A DNA stretch of 64,000 nt from Mesorhizobium loti. GTDB taxonomy: Bacteria > Pseudomonadota > Alphaproteobacteria > Rhizobiales > Rhizobiaceae. This document shows positions 1 through 8,203 of the stretch, piece by piece. Both the position numbers and the translations under genes were made by a program. The first letter of the stretch is position 1. Each line of letters starts with the position of its first letter. The notes under the pieces were generated by a model that was given only the letters and a program-made list of their open reading frames with translations, did no database searches and was not told the DNA's origin. Location of the stretch: positions 2,356,001-2,420,000 of the forward strand of contig AP017605.1 of the NCBI GenBank assembly GCA_002356515.1, read 5' to 3'.

Positions 1-378
1 GTACATGACGAATACGGCCATTTCGAAGGCATCGTCACGCCGGCCGACATCCTCGAAGCCATCACAGGTGTGTTCCGCGCCGACCTCGATGCCGGCGACG
101 AGGAAAACGCAGTCAAGCGCGAGGACGGCTCATGGCTGCTTGCCGGCTATATGCAGGCCGACGAGATGGCCGACATCCTGGGCATCGACCTGCCCGAAAA
201 CCGCGACTACGAGACCGTCGCCGGCTATGTGCTGTCGCACATGCACCATCTGCCGGCGACCGGCGAATGCGTCGACGCGCAAGGGTGGCGCTTCGAGGTG
301 GTCGACCTCGACGGCCGCCGCATCGACAAGCTGATCGCCACCCGCCTGCCCGGTAGCCAGCGCGAAGCGGTGCGCTGA
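1..378 (+). CDS. CBS/CorC-type hemolysin-family protein, C-terminal fragment
   Basis: The window opens inside this gene; frame 1 is open from base 1 to the TGA at 376-378, giving about 125 residues. The first residues include YGHFEGIVTPADILEAI, the typical end of a CBS domain. The rest fits the CorC_HlyC transporter-associated domain, with RFEVVDLDGRRIDKL near the end. Full members have an N-terminal DUF21 membrane domain, a CBS pair and this C-terminal domain, and are linked to divalent-cation efflux or membrane integrity. The membrane part lies outside the window, so the subfamily (HlyC, CorC or YfjD-like) cannot be fixed. Confidence 0.8.
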   Translation, partial: VHDEYGHFEGIVTPADILEAITGVFRADLDAGDEENAVKREDGSWLLAGYMQADEMADILGIDLPENRDYETVAGYVLSHMHHLPATGECVDAQGWRFEVVDLDGRRIDKLIATRLPGSQREAVR

Positions 379-449
379 TTGTTCGGCCCTCGGCTTTTGG
401 CCCTGGCGGTCATTGATGATAGGCCGGCGGATTGTCCGGCCCGCAACCT

Positions 450-1772
450 CTACCGCTCCGTGAAGGCGCGAGCGAAGGAATCGAGCATCGGCCGTGCCAG
501 ATACTCCAGGAAAGTCCGGTCGCCAGTGCTGATGAACGCCTCGACCGGCGTTCCGGGATAAAGCTGCTCAGGCTTCACGCCGGGCGGCAGGTCGGCGGCA
601 ATCCTGAGTTTGACGCGGAAATAGGGCTCATGTGTTGCCTCGTCGACGAGCCGGTCCGCGGAAATTTGTGCCACGGTGGCTGAGACCTCGGGGGTGAGCC
701 GCATGTTCAAGGCGGACAATCGCAGTTTCGCCGGTTGGCCGACACGGACCTGATCGACGTCTTTCGGGCGCAGCCTTGCATCGACAATCAGACCCGGCGC
801 CGTAGGCAGGATCTCCATGATCTTTTCACCGCGCGCAATCACGCTGCCCCTAGCATTGTAGGTCGAGGACACAACGATGCCGGCAGCCGGTGCCTTGATC
901 GTCGTCCGCCGCAACACCGCCTCGGCCGCCCTGACCTGTTCCTCGACGTCGGCCAAGTTGGAACGAACCTCGTCCAGCTTCGTCAGCGCCTCCTCCATGC
1001 GTTGCGTGGTCAGGCGCTCGGTCTGCTCCTGGGCTTCGACGATCTGGGTGTTGGCCACTGCGAGATTGGCCTCCAGCGCCCCGGCCTGCCCGACGAGATC
1101 GGCCTCGCTGCGCAAAAGCTGCGAGTATTCGGTACGATTGGTGAGGCCCTTGTCCAGCAGGCTGGTCTTGATGCCGAGCTCCTTCTTCACGATTTCGGCT
1201 TGTTGCTGAATGGCCTCTTTCTGGGACTGCAATGCCACGACCGACTGCCGATGCATGGCTACGCGTTGGGCGAGGATCGATTGTTCCGAGCCGAACCGGG
1301 CGAGTCTGGCGTCGAATTCCTTTTGCTGTTCTCGAATCAGGGCTTCGAAATCGGCCTGGAGCGATGCTGGCGCCGGTTTGGTGATTGGCGCCAGCCTGTC
1401 CAACCCGTCGCGTTCCGCCTCCAGCCGCGCCGCACTCGCCCTGAGCGCGATCGACTGTCTCGTTAGCCGGTTGAGCTCGGCCTGCGCGGCTGTCGGATCC
1501 AGCACGATCAGATCCTGGGCCTGTTGCACGCGATCGCCGTCATGGACCAGCAACTCCTTGATGATGCCGCCCTCGGGATGCTGGATCAGGATGTTTCCGC
1601 CGGTCGCCGAGATCGTGCCTTGTGTGATCACCGCTCCGGACAAGGGCGCGCTGACGGCCCAATAGCCAAGGCAACCCACCAACAGGGCTGTTGCCGCGTA
1701 TCCGGCGAATGCCACACGCCTTATGTCGGTACGCGGGTTGCCCTCCCAGGCGAGGCTCTGCGCTGCCATCAT
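450..1772 (-). CDS. prsE: Type I secretion periplasmic adaptor (HlyD/PrsE family)
   Basis: This 440-residue protein has the layout of a type I secretion membrane-fusion subunit: a short cytoplasmic N-terminus, one membrane segment at about residues 23-45, a long charged coiled coil at about 95-290 and a beta-barrel half including GVKPEQLYPGTPVEAFI near the C-terminus. Adaptors of this family link an inner-membrane ABC exporter to a TolC-like outer-membrane channel. The start abuts the stop of the upstream ABC transporter gene without a gap, so the two are almost certainly co-translated. The glycanase upstream of both is the likely cargo. The symbol follows rhizobial PrsE and rests on context as well as family. 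Confidence 0.88.
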   Translation of the reverse strand: MMAAQSLAWEGNPRTDIRRVAFAGYAATALLVGCLGYWAVSAPLSGAVITQGTISATGGNILIQHPEGGIIKELLVHDGDRVQQAQDLIVLDPTAAQAELNRLTRQSIALRASAARLEAERDGLDRLAPITKPAPASLQADFEALIREQQKEFDARLARFGSEQSILAQRVAMHRQSVVALQSQKEAIQQQAEIVKKELGIKTSLLDKGLTNRTEYSQLLRSEADLVGQAGALEANLAVANTQIVEAQEQTERLTTQRMEEALTKLDEVRSNLADVEEQVRAAEAVLRRTTIKAPAAGIVVSSTYNARGSVIARGEKIMEILPTAPGLIVDARLRPKDVDQVRVGQPAKLRLSALNMRLTPEVSATVAQISADRLVDEATHEPYFRVKLRIAADLPPGVKPEQLYPGTPVEAFISTGDRTFLEYLARPMLDSFARAFTER

Positions 1773-3518
1773 CTACGATCCAAAGCGCATGTTATGCGTG
1801 CGGATCGTCGTGGCGAACGACCCTGTCACCACCGTATTCGGCTGTGCTGGAAGGCCCTTGCCAGCGACCGAATGCCGTAACACCTCGCTGCTTGGGCCGA
1901 AGGCTTCGATCGCGCCGCCGCGCAGAAGCATCACGCGGTCGCAGGACGCGGCAATCGAAGGGCGATGCGTGATCACGACCATCGTGACGCCGGCCGCCTT
2001 CGCGGCGGCGAGTACCGCCTCGAGCGCCGCTTCGCCCGTGCCGTCGAGATGGGTGCTGGGCTCGTCCAGGACGAGAATTCTGGGATTGCCGTAGAAGGCG
2101 CGCGCCAGCCCGATCCTCTGGCGTTCGCCGCCCGACAGCGTTCTGTCCGACGGACCTATCAATGTCTGGTAGCCGTCCCGCTGCGCCAGGATCAGCTCAT
2201 GCGCCTCAGCCCGCCTTGCCGCTTCGATGATCGCGGCGTCATCCGCATCGGGGTCGAAGCGGGCGACGTTTTGCGCGATCGATCCCGGAAACAGCTCCAC
2301 CTCCTGCGCAAGGTAGCCAATGTGCTTTCCGAGCTGGTTTTCGTCCCAGGTCCTGAGGTCGGCGCCGTCGATCCTGACCGCGCCGCCGGTCGGCCGGGCA
2401 GCGCCCACAAGCAACCGCGCCAGCGTCGATTTGCCGGCGCCGCTCGGGCCGACAATGGCCAACGCTTCGCCGGCGCCAATTTGGAAGTTCAGCCGCTTGA
2501 GGATGGGTTCGGTGCCGGGCTGCGCATTCGGCGCCATGAAGAAAACGTCCTGCACGGAAATCGCGCCAGTCGGATCGGGCAGGATCAGTTTGCGCGCTTC
2601 AGCCGGACGCGCCGCAAGCGCCGTCTCCAGCCTTTTCCACGCGCGCCGGGCGTCGGCGATCTGCCGCCAGGCGCCGATCAACTGGTCGAGCGGCTGCAAC
2701 GCGCGCGACGACACCAGCGAGGAGGCGAAGATCATGCCTGCCGTCATCTGCCCCTTGAGCACCAGCCATGCGCCGGCGCCGAGGATCGCCAGTTGCAGCA
2801 TCATGCGCAGCGCCCGCGAGGCACCGCTGAAGATCGCATTGGCACTCGAGGAACGGTCATGCAAGGTGAGCGCAGCCGCCACGTGCCGTCCCCAGACCCG
2901 CGCGGCGTTCTCCACCATGCCCATGGCGCGCAACGTCTCCGCATTGCGGGCAAAGGCCTGTTCCGCCTGGCTGGCCAAGGCCGAACGCTCCGCGGACAAG
3001 GCGTCGTTCCTGCCGATGGCAAGCTGGTTGGCCACGACCAGCAAAAGCAGAAGCGCCGCGCCGGCGACCGTCACCCAGAACAGCACCGGATGGATGAGAT
3101 AGAGCAAAGCGAGGAAGACAGGGGCGAAGGGCAGGTCGAACAACACCGCCACACCGCGCGACCTGATGAAGGCGCAGAGCGAGGCAAGGTCGCGCAGCGG
3201 CGACAAGCCGCCGGCATATTTTGCGCCAAGCGAAATGGCGAATGTGCCGGCACCCAGCTTCCGGTCGACGGTCGCCGCAACGCGCTGCGTATAAACGGCG
3301 CGGATCGCGTCCAGCAACCCGAGGAAAGCGAGCGCGAGAACCGCGATGACCGAAAGATAGACAAGCGTTTCGACGCTGGAGGACGGCAGCACGCGGTCAT
3401 AGACCTGCAGCAGGTAGAGTGGAATCACCAACAGCAGGATGTTGATCAACAGCGAGAAGACGCCGACATCGGCGATGGCGCGCATGAAGACCGGACGCAG
3501 GCCGGATGGTCCAGTCAT
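1773..3518 (-). CDS. prsD: Type I secretion ABC permease/ATPase (PrsD family)
   Basis: The 581-residue protein fuses an N-terminal six-helix exporter domain (about residues 15-290) to a nucleotide-binding domain. Visible motifs are Walker A GPSGAGKST near residue 360, signature LSGGERQRIGLA near 464, Walker B ILVLDEPSTHLD near 484 and the switch histidine in VITHRP. This is the PrtD/PrsD type of type I exporter, which lacks an N-terminal peptidase domain. It would power export of C-terminal-signal proteins from cytoplasm to exterior with the adjacent PrsE. It lies 35 bases downstream of the GH16 gene on the same strand. In rhizobia PrsDE systems export glycanases and other RTX proteins, which fits this order. 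Confidence 0.9.
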   Translation of the reverse strand: MTGPSGLRPVFMRAIADVGVFSLLINILLLVIPLYLLQVYDRVLPSSSVETLVYLSVIAVLALAFLGLLDAIRAVYTQRVAATVDRKLGAGTFAISLGAKYAGGLSPLRDLASLCAFIRSRGVAVLFDLPFAPVFLALLYLIHPVLFWVTVAGAALLLLLVVANQLAIGRNDALSAERSALASQAEQAFARNAETLRAMGMVENAARVWGRHVAAALTLHDRSSSANAIFSGASRALRMMLQLAILGAGAWLVLKGQMTAGMIFASSLVSSRALQPLDQLIGAWRQIADARRAWKRLETALAARPAEARKLILPDPTGAISVQDVFFMAPNAQPGTEPILKRLNFQIGAGEALAIVGPSGAGKSTLARLLVGAARPTGGAVRIDGADLRTWDENQLGKHIGYLAQEVELFPGSIAQNVARFDPDADDAAIIEAARRAEAHELILAQRDGYQTLIGPSDRTLSGGERQRIGLARAFYGNPRILVLDEPSTHLDGTGEAALEAVLAAAKAAGVTMVVITHRPSIAASCDRVMLLRGGAIEAFGPSSEVLRHSVAGKGLPAQPNTVVTGSFATTIRTHNMRFGS

Positions 3519-3553
3519 TTCCGCATTCCCCGACGCTGCATGATCCCGAGACC

Positions 3554-5041
3554 TTACGCGTGGCCCCCGAATTCGGAACCGCCGTGCAGCGTGCTGTTGC
3601 TGTGCGTTGCGACACTGTGCGTGGCGGTGCTGCTGCTGGTGATGTTCAGGGCGTTTGCCGGGGCACTGTCCAGCGTATAGGCGCGGACGTAGTCGATCTT
3701 CATCTCGGCCGGCGTGGCCAAATGGTCCGGAGGGGTGCCGGCCAAGCCGCCGACCGCGAGATCGACCAGCATGTACATGGGCTTGTTCATGTCGGACGGC
3801 GTCGCCGCTTCCGCGACCTCAACACCGTCATAGGTCCAGACGAGCTTGTCCGGCGTCCACAGCAGGCCATAAGTGTGGAAGCCGTCGGGGTTCGAGACAC
3901 TCACCGTCGACGTGACCTTGGTGTGCGTTCCCGTCTCATTCGAGTGCGCCGTCATGACCAACGAGTTCGGGGCTTGGCCGATCGTCTCCACGACATCGAG
4001 CTCCGGCGGCCACGAACCGTCTTCCGGAAGCAGCCAGAAGGCCGGCCAGGCACCGGCGTTCTCGGGCAGGTCGGCCCGTATTTCGAAATAGCCATAGGTT
4101 TGCGAGAAGGAATCGTGGGTCGTCAGTATGCCGGAGGTGTATTCGTAATTGTTGATCAGCGGCTTGATGTCGGCCGGCGCCTGCGCCGCGGTGATGGTGA
4201 GCACGCCATTGTTCAGGCTGAACGGGTGGACGGAACTCGTCGGTGCGTAGTTGGCGTCGATGTACCATTGCTGCTCGTTGTTGCTGGTCAAGGTGCTGCC
4301 GTTCGGCGCTCCCCACCAGAAGTTGGTGTCCCACGTGCCGCCCTGGCTATTGTGAAGATTCAGCGTGTTGAAATCGTCGTTGAAGGAGAGCTGCATTCCG
4401 GACTTGTCGATCGGCAATTCGAACTGGCTGGGCTGCAGCTTGTCGATGGTCGTGTCCTTGAACTCGAGGATCTCGCCGGACCCGAGGTTCAACACCACGT
4501 TCGATCCCGCCTGGATCATGCTGGAGTGGATGGCGTCGAACGACGTGAACCCATAGCCATTCAGGCGAACGGTGTCGGTGGCGGCAAAATTCGCGATCAG
4601 GTCGCTTCCATTGCCTTTCGAGACGATGAAAGTGTCGTAACCGCCGCCGCCATCGATCAGCACATCGTTTCCCGCGCCGCCGTCCAGCGTCTGGTGCCCG
4701 GCCTTGGCGGTGATGATGTTGTCCAACCCATTTCCGAAAGCATAGTTGTTGGCGTTCGTGACGACGAGGTTCTCGACATTGTCGGGGAGCTTATAGCTCA
4801 TCCACGTGCTGATCGTGTCGATGCCTGCCCCGGCGACCTCGGCCACCTTGTTGCTCGCCGCATAGAGGTAATAGATGTCATCGCCTGTGCCGCCGTGCAT
4901 GGTGACGCCGGTTGCTCCGTAGAACGAGTCGTTTCCGGAGCTGCCGTACAAGTCCGGCCCGGACCCTGCCGCCGAGTACCAATGGGTGGAAGCGCCGCTG
5001 TAGGGAAGAGGAACACCCAGGGCGTTGACGAAGAAGCTCAT
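3554..5041 (-). CDS. Secreted family 16 glycanase with RTX-like repeats
   Basis: I start the gene at the ATG ending at 5041 because GAGGAGG lies about 8 bases upstream; an ATG 120 bases further upstream has no such site. The product is 495 residues. Residues 1-170 carry glycine/aspartate-rich calcium-binding repeats such as MHGGTGDDIYYL and LDGGAGNDVLIDGGGG. The C-terminal half is a GH16 beta-glycanase with the catalytic motif ELDVVE near residue 347 and WPAFWLLPEDG before it. No Sec signal is visible, as expected for a type I substrate, and prsDE follow directly. GH16 enzymes cut beta-1,3/1,4-linked glucans or galactans, and rhizobial relatives trim exopolysaccharide. The true polymer is not evident. 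RTX-like repeats precede the catalytic domain here. Confidence 0.87.
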   Translation of the reverse strand: MSFFVNALGVPLPYSGASTHWYSAAGSGPDLYGSSGNDSFYGATGVTMHGGTGDDIYYLYAASNKVAEVAGAGIDTISTWMSYKLPDNVENLVVTNANNYAFGNGLDNIITAKAGHQTLDGGAGNDVLIDGGGGYDTFIVSKGNGSDLIANFAATDTVRLNGYGFTSFDAIHSSMIQAGSNVVLNLGSGEILEFKDTTIDKLQPSQFELPIDKSGMQLSFNDDFNTLNLHNSQGGTWDTNFWWGAPNGSTLTSNNEQQWYIDANYAPTSSVHPFSLNNGVLTITAAQAPADIKPLINNYEYTSGILTTHDSFSQTYGYFEIRADLPENAGAWPAFWLLPEDGSWPPELDVVETIGQAPNSLVMTAHSNETGTHTKVTSTVSVSNPDGFHTYGLLWTPDKLVWTYDGVEVAEAATPSDMNKPMYMLVDLAVGGLAGTPPDHLATPAEMKIDYVRAYTLDSAPANALNITSSSTATHSVATHSNSTLHGGSEFGGHA

Positions 5042-5389
5042 CGGATAAATCCTCCTCGTAATGCCTGGCCCGCCTGGATCGTTCCCAGGCGGCCGCATCC
5101 GGACCAAGATCGCCATGCACGATAGCGTTCCAGGAGCTTGCCACAGAGTTCCCCATTGCATCGACCATTCAGTGACGTTTTCCGACCTGGAAGCACACCA
5201 ACCCGACGCATGGTCTACAGACTGTAATTCGACCGATGAAATATTTAATATAATTTTATAGAAGACAGCGATCTACTTATGAATATATTTGGTTCAGGTC
5301 ACACAGAAGCGCTCCCTGCTTTTGGATGGGGTGGCGCAATTTCTGCGGTGAGAACTACGCGTCGACGTGTCGTGGAGGGCGCTTCCCCC
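5042..5389. other. Glycanase upstream region with AT-rich block
   Basis: There is no convincing gene in these 348 bases. Next to the glycanase ribosome-binding site is a hairpin, GCCTGG and CCAGGC around a 6-7 base loop at about 5071-5090. Positions 5221-5292 are strikingly AT-rich for this genome, with runs such as ATATTTAATATAATTTTATA. Such blocks are typical targets of MucR/Ros-type silencers that control exopolysaccharide and secretion genes in rhizobia; that link is inference. The block probably holds the promoter of the glycanase-prsDE unit. Confidence 0.4.
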
Positions 5390-6304
5390 TCAAACCGCGA
5401 CTTCGATCGGCTCGGCAAGTCTCGGGTTCGAGCGTGCGGCGATCAGGCAGCTGGCCACGATAAGGCCGGCTCCCGCCAGCGTGGTCCAAGTCACCGCCTC
5501 GTCGAAGAAGAACCAGCCGAGCGCGATCGCCCAGATGAAGGCCGAATATTCCGTCGGGATCAGATATTGCGCTTCGGCACGCGCATAGGCCCAGCTCATC
5601 AGGAACTGGCCGGCGAGCGACAGGGCCGTTACGCCGGCGAGCGGAAGCCAGAGATTGACGGGCAGCGCAATAGCGAGCCAGGGGGCTGCCAGACCGAGCA
5701 TGACCGCAACGCCAAGGTTCTGGAACAGCATGATCTCGACGGGCTTGGCCAGCAGCGCCTGTCGTCGCGCGAGGATCAGATTGTAGGCATAGAACACCGT
5801 CGAGACGAGCACCGCCGCCGTGCCGAGCAAGGCATCCCTGGCGTAGCTTGTGTGGCCGAACTGGCCGGCCACGATGATGACGACGCCCGCAATGCCGGCG
5901 AGCGAGGCCCAGATCGCCTTGCGCTGTATCCTTTCGCCCAGAAGCAGCGCGGCCAGCAGCAGCGCAAACAGCGGCGCCACGAAACTCAGCCCGATCGCCT
6001 CCGCCAGCGGCAGTCTGGCAAGCCCCCAGAAGAAGCACAGCAGGACAATGCCGACAATCGCGGCGCGCAGCGCATGCAGCCTCAGCACCGAGGGCGCAGG
6101 AAGCGAGCGTGGCCCTGCCAGCCAGCCTGCGCCCGCGACCAAGGTCGCCAGCATGCTGCGCCAAAGCACTGTGTTGTAGACGCCGACCGCGATGACCAGC
6201 ACCTTCATCGCCGCATCCATGCCGGACAGCAGGAAGATGCCGAACACGCAGACGAGCACCGGGATCGTGGGGGAGATTGCGCCGGCCAGGCTGGATGATT
6301 TCAC
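5390..6304 (-). CDS. DMT-superfamily permease with two EamA domains
   Basis: The product is a hydrophobic protein of about 304 residues with roughly ten membrane helices in two homologous EamA halves, the usual size and layout of drug/metabolite transporters. It would move a small metabolite or amino-acid-like compound across the inner membrane; the substrate cannot be read from sequence. The frame is open to an ATG ending at 6394, but those extra 30 residues are polar and Cys/Pro-rich. I prefer the GTG ending at 6304, which begins just before the first helix and has GAG about 7 bases upstream. The gene is monocistronic between the glycanase promoter region and the divergent DGPF-sigma operon. 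Confidence 0.75.
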   Translation of the reverse strand: MKSSSLAGAISPTIPVLVCVFGIFLLSGMDAAMKVLVIAVGVYNTVLWRSMLATLVAGAGWLAGPRSLPAPSVLRLHALRAAIVGIVLLCFFWGLARLPLAEAIGLSFVAPLFALLLAALLLGERIQRKAIWASLAGIAGVVIIVAGQFGHTSYARDALLGTAAVLVSTVFYAYNLILARRQALLAKPVEIMLFQNLGVAVMLGLAAPWLAIALPVNLWLPLAGVTALSLAGQFLMSWAYARAEAQYLIPTEYSAFIWAIALGWFFFDEAVTWTTLAGAGLIVASCLIAARSNPRLAEPIEVAV

Positions 6305-6440
6305 GGATTTGCTCGAGTGAGGAATTGCAGGCTGACATATCAGGGCAAACCGGCAGGGCCAGATGGCAGCCTCGCCCATATGGCGGTCCAACACCCTCGG
6401 CCCTTGGCGCGACCGGGGATTTGAACTTTTTTGCCACTCG

Positions 6441-6467
6441 TGTCGATTTCGTCACTCGCCGTTCGTC
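6441..6467 (+). promoter_or_regulatory. Putative ECF42-type promoter
   Basis: TGTCGA at 6441-6446 and CGTC at 6464-6467 are separated by 17 bases and end 34 bases before the DGPF start codon. Published work on ECF42 sigma factors gives TGTCGA at -35 and CG(A/T)C at -10, so this matches what the sigma factor encoded by this operon should recognise. It implies autoregulation. Confidence 0.6.
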
Positions 6468-6501
6468 GTATCATCGAACCAACCCAACCAAGGAGAAGAC
6501 C

Positions 6502-6906
6502 ATGCGGTTCATGATGCTGATGATCCCCGGCGGCTACGCGGAGGCGGCGCCCGATGTCAGGCCCGGCGCCGAAGCGGTGGAGGGGATGATGCGATACAAT
6601 GAGGAGCTCAAGAAGGCCGGCGTGCTGCTGGCACTCGATGGGCTGCATCCGCCGTCCGAGGGCGCACGGGTCAGCTTCAAGGGCGGCAAGCCCGCTGTCA
6701 CCGACGGCCCGTTCGCCGAGGTCAAGGAAGTGCTGGGCGGCTATTGGGTGATCGACGTGCGCTCGCGTGAAGAAGCCATCGAATGGGCCCGCCGCTGCCC
6801 CGCAGGCGAAAATGACCAGATCGAAGTTCGCCGCGTCTTTGAGATGAGCGATTTCCCCGAGGACGTCCAGAAGGCGGCGGAAGGCTTCAGCGAGCTGATG
6901 GGTTGA
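6502..6906 (+). CDS. YciI/DGPF-domain protein
   Basis: The start is the ATG at 6502, placed behind AGGAGAAG; the longer frame upstream has no ribosome site. The product is a 134-residue YciI-like (DGPF, formerly PhnB/DUF1 type) protein beginning MRFMMLMIPGG and carrying AVTDGPFAEVKEVLGGYWVI, the DGPF signature. These small alpha/beta dimers are nearly always encoded next to ECF sigma factors of the ECF42 group and are thought to be their targets or partners; the biochemical role is unknown. Its stop overlaps the TTG start of the sigma gene, so the pair is translationally coupled. Confidence 0.88.
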   Translation: MRFMMLMIPGGYAEAAPDVRPGAEAVEGMMRYNEELKKAGVLLALDGLHPPSEGARVSFKGGKPAVTDGPFAEVKEVLGGYWVIDVRSREEAIEWARRCPAGENDQIEVRRVFEMSDFPEDVQKAAEGFSELMG

Positions 6907-8159
6907 CGGCCACAGCCACCATCGAAGCGGCCACCATCGAAGCGGTTTGGCGGATCGAGCAGCCGAAGCTCACCGCCAGGCTGGTCCGTTATCTCAGGGA
7001 TGTCGGGCTGGCCGAGGAGGTCGCCGGCGATGCCTTCCTGCTGGCGCTGGAGCGCTGGCCCCGGGAGGGCATCCCGCGCAACCCGGCCGCCTGGCTGACT
7101 GAGGTCGGCAGGAACCGGGCGCTCGACCGGCTGCGCCGCACCACCATGATCGACGGCAAGCACCGCGAACTGGCCATCGACCTCGCCGCGCTGGAGCGCG
7201 AGATGCCCGACATCGAGGCCGCACTCGACGAGGATATCGACGACGACCTTTTGCGGCTGATCTTCACCGCCTGCCATCCCGTCTTGCCGGCCGAGCAGCG
7301 CGCGGCACTCGCCCTGCGGCTGCTGGGCGGGCTGTCGACGCCTGAGATCGCCCGCGCCTTCCTGGTGCCCGAAGCCACAGTGGCCCAGCGCATCGTGCGC
7401 GCCAAGCGGGCGCTACGCGATGCCGCCATCCCGTTCGAGACCCCGCGCGGCGAGGTGCGGCGCGAACGCCTCGCCGCCGTGCTGGAGGTGGTCTATCTCA
7501 TTTTCAACGAAGGCTATGTGGCAACCACCGGGCCGGATTGGCTGCGCGCCGATCTCTGCGGCGAAGCGCTGCGCCTCGGCCGCTCCTTGGCGGCGCTGAT
7601 GCCTGACGAGCCCGAGGTGCTGGGGTTGATGTCACTGATGGAACTCAACGCCTCGCGCTTCCCCGCCCGCACCGGCAAAGCGGGCGAACCGATCCTGCTG
7701 CTCGACCAGGACCGCGGCCGATGGAACTGGTCCCTCATCCGGCGCGGCCTCGACGGCCTGAACCGTGCCATGACCATGACATCGGCACCCGGCCCCTATC
7801 TCCTGCAGGCGATGATCGCCGCCTGCCATAGCCGCGCGGCAACGGCCGCCGACACCGACTGGATCGCGATATCGGCCTATTACCAGGCGCTTGCCCTGGC
7901 GGCCCCCTCGCCCATCGTCGAAATCAACCGGGCGGTGGCCGTCGGCATGGCGTTCGGCCCGGCGCAGGGCCTCGCCATCGTCGAAGCGCTGAAGGACGAG
8001 CCGCGCCTGAAGGACTCGCATCTCCTGCCCACCGTGCGCGGCGATCTCCTGGAGAGACTGGGACGTCAGGCGGAAGCCCGCGCCGCGTTCCGCCAGGCCG
8101 CAGGAATGACTGGCAACGACAGAGAGCGTGCGCTGCTGCTGGCTCGCGCAGGTGACTAG
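6903..8159 (+). CDS. ECF42-type RNA polymerase sigma factor
   Basis: This 418-residue protein starts at a TTG overlapping the stop of the DGPF gene. Residues 1-180 hold sigma regions 2 and 4: VAGDAFLLALERWPREG with GIPRNPAAWLTEVGRNRALD, then LSTPEIARAFLVPEATVAQR. The remaining 230 residues form the C-terminal extension (DUF6596/TPR-like) typical of ECF42, including LLDQDRGRWNWSLIRRG. It directs RNA polymerase to a small regulon that normally includes the DGPF gene. No anti-sigma factor is encoded nearby, also typical of ECF42, where the extension is thought to regulate activity. A match to the known ECF42 promoter lies upstream of the operon. Confidence 0.9.
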   Translation: MTATATIEAATIEAVWRIEQPKLTARLVRYLRDVGLAEEVAGDAFLLALERWPREGIPRNPAAWLTEVGRNRALDRLRRTTMIDGKHRELAIDLAALEREMPDIEAALDEDIDDDLLRLIFTACHPVLPAEQRAALALRLLGGLSTPEIARAFLVPEATVAQRIVRAKRALRDAAIPFETPRGEVRRERLAAVLEVVYLIFNEGYVATTGPDWLRADLCGEALRLGRSLAALMPDEPEVLGLMSLMELNASRFPARTGKAGEPILLLDQDRGRWNWSLIRRGLDGLNRAMTMTSAPGPYLLQAMIAACHSRAATAADTDWIAISAYYQALALAAPSPIVEINRAVAVGMAFGPAQGLAIVEALKDEPRLKDSHLLPTVRGDLLERLGRQAEARAAFRQAAGMTGNDRERALLLARAGD

Positions 8160-8203
8160 CCCCGACCTGTCGCACCCGCCGCGAACCGGTGCAGTGGTCC
8201 GCC

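Noticed and set aside
1965..3680. 571-codon plus-strand open frame opposite prsD
   Set aside because: It is the antisense shadow of a clear ABC exporter; its translation is Arg/Gln-rich with no domain.
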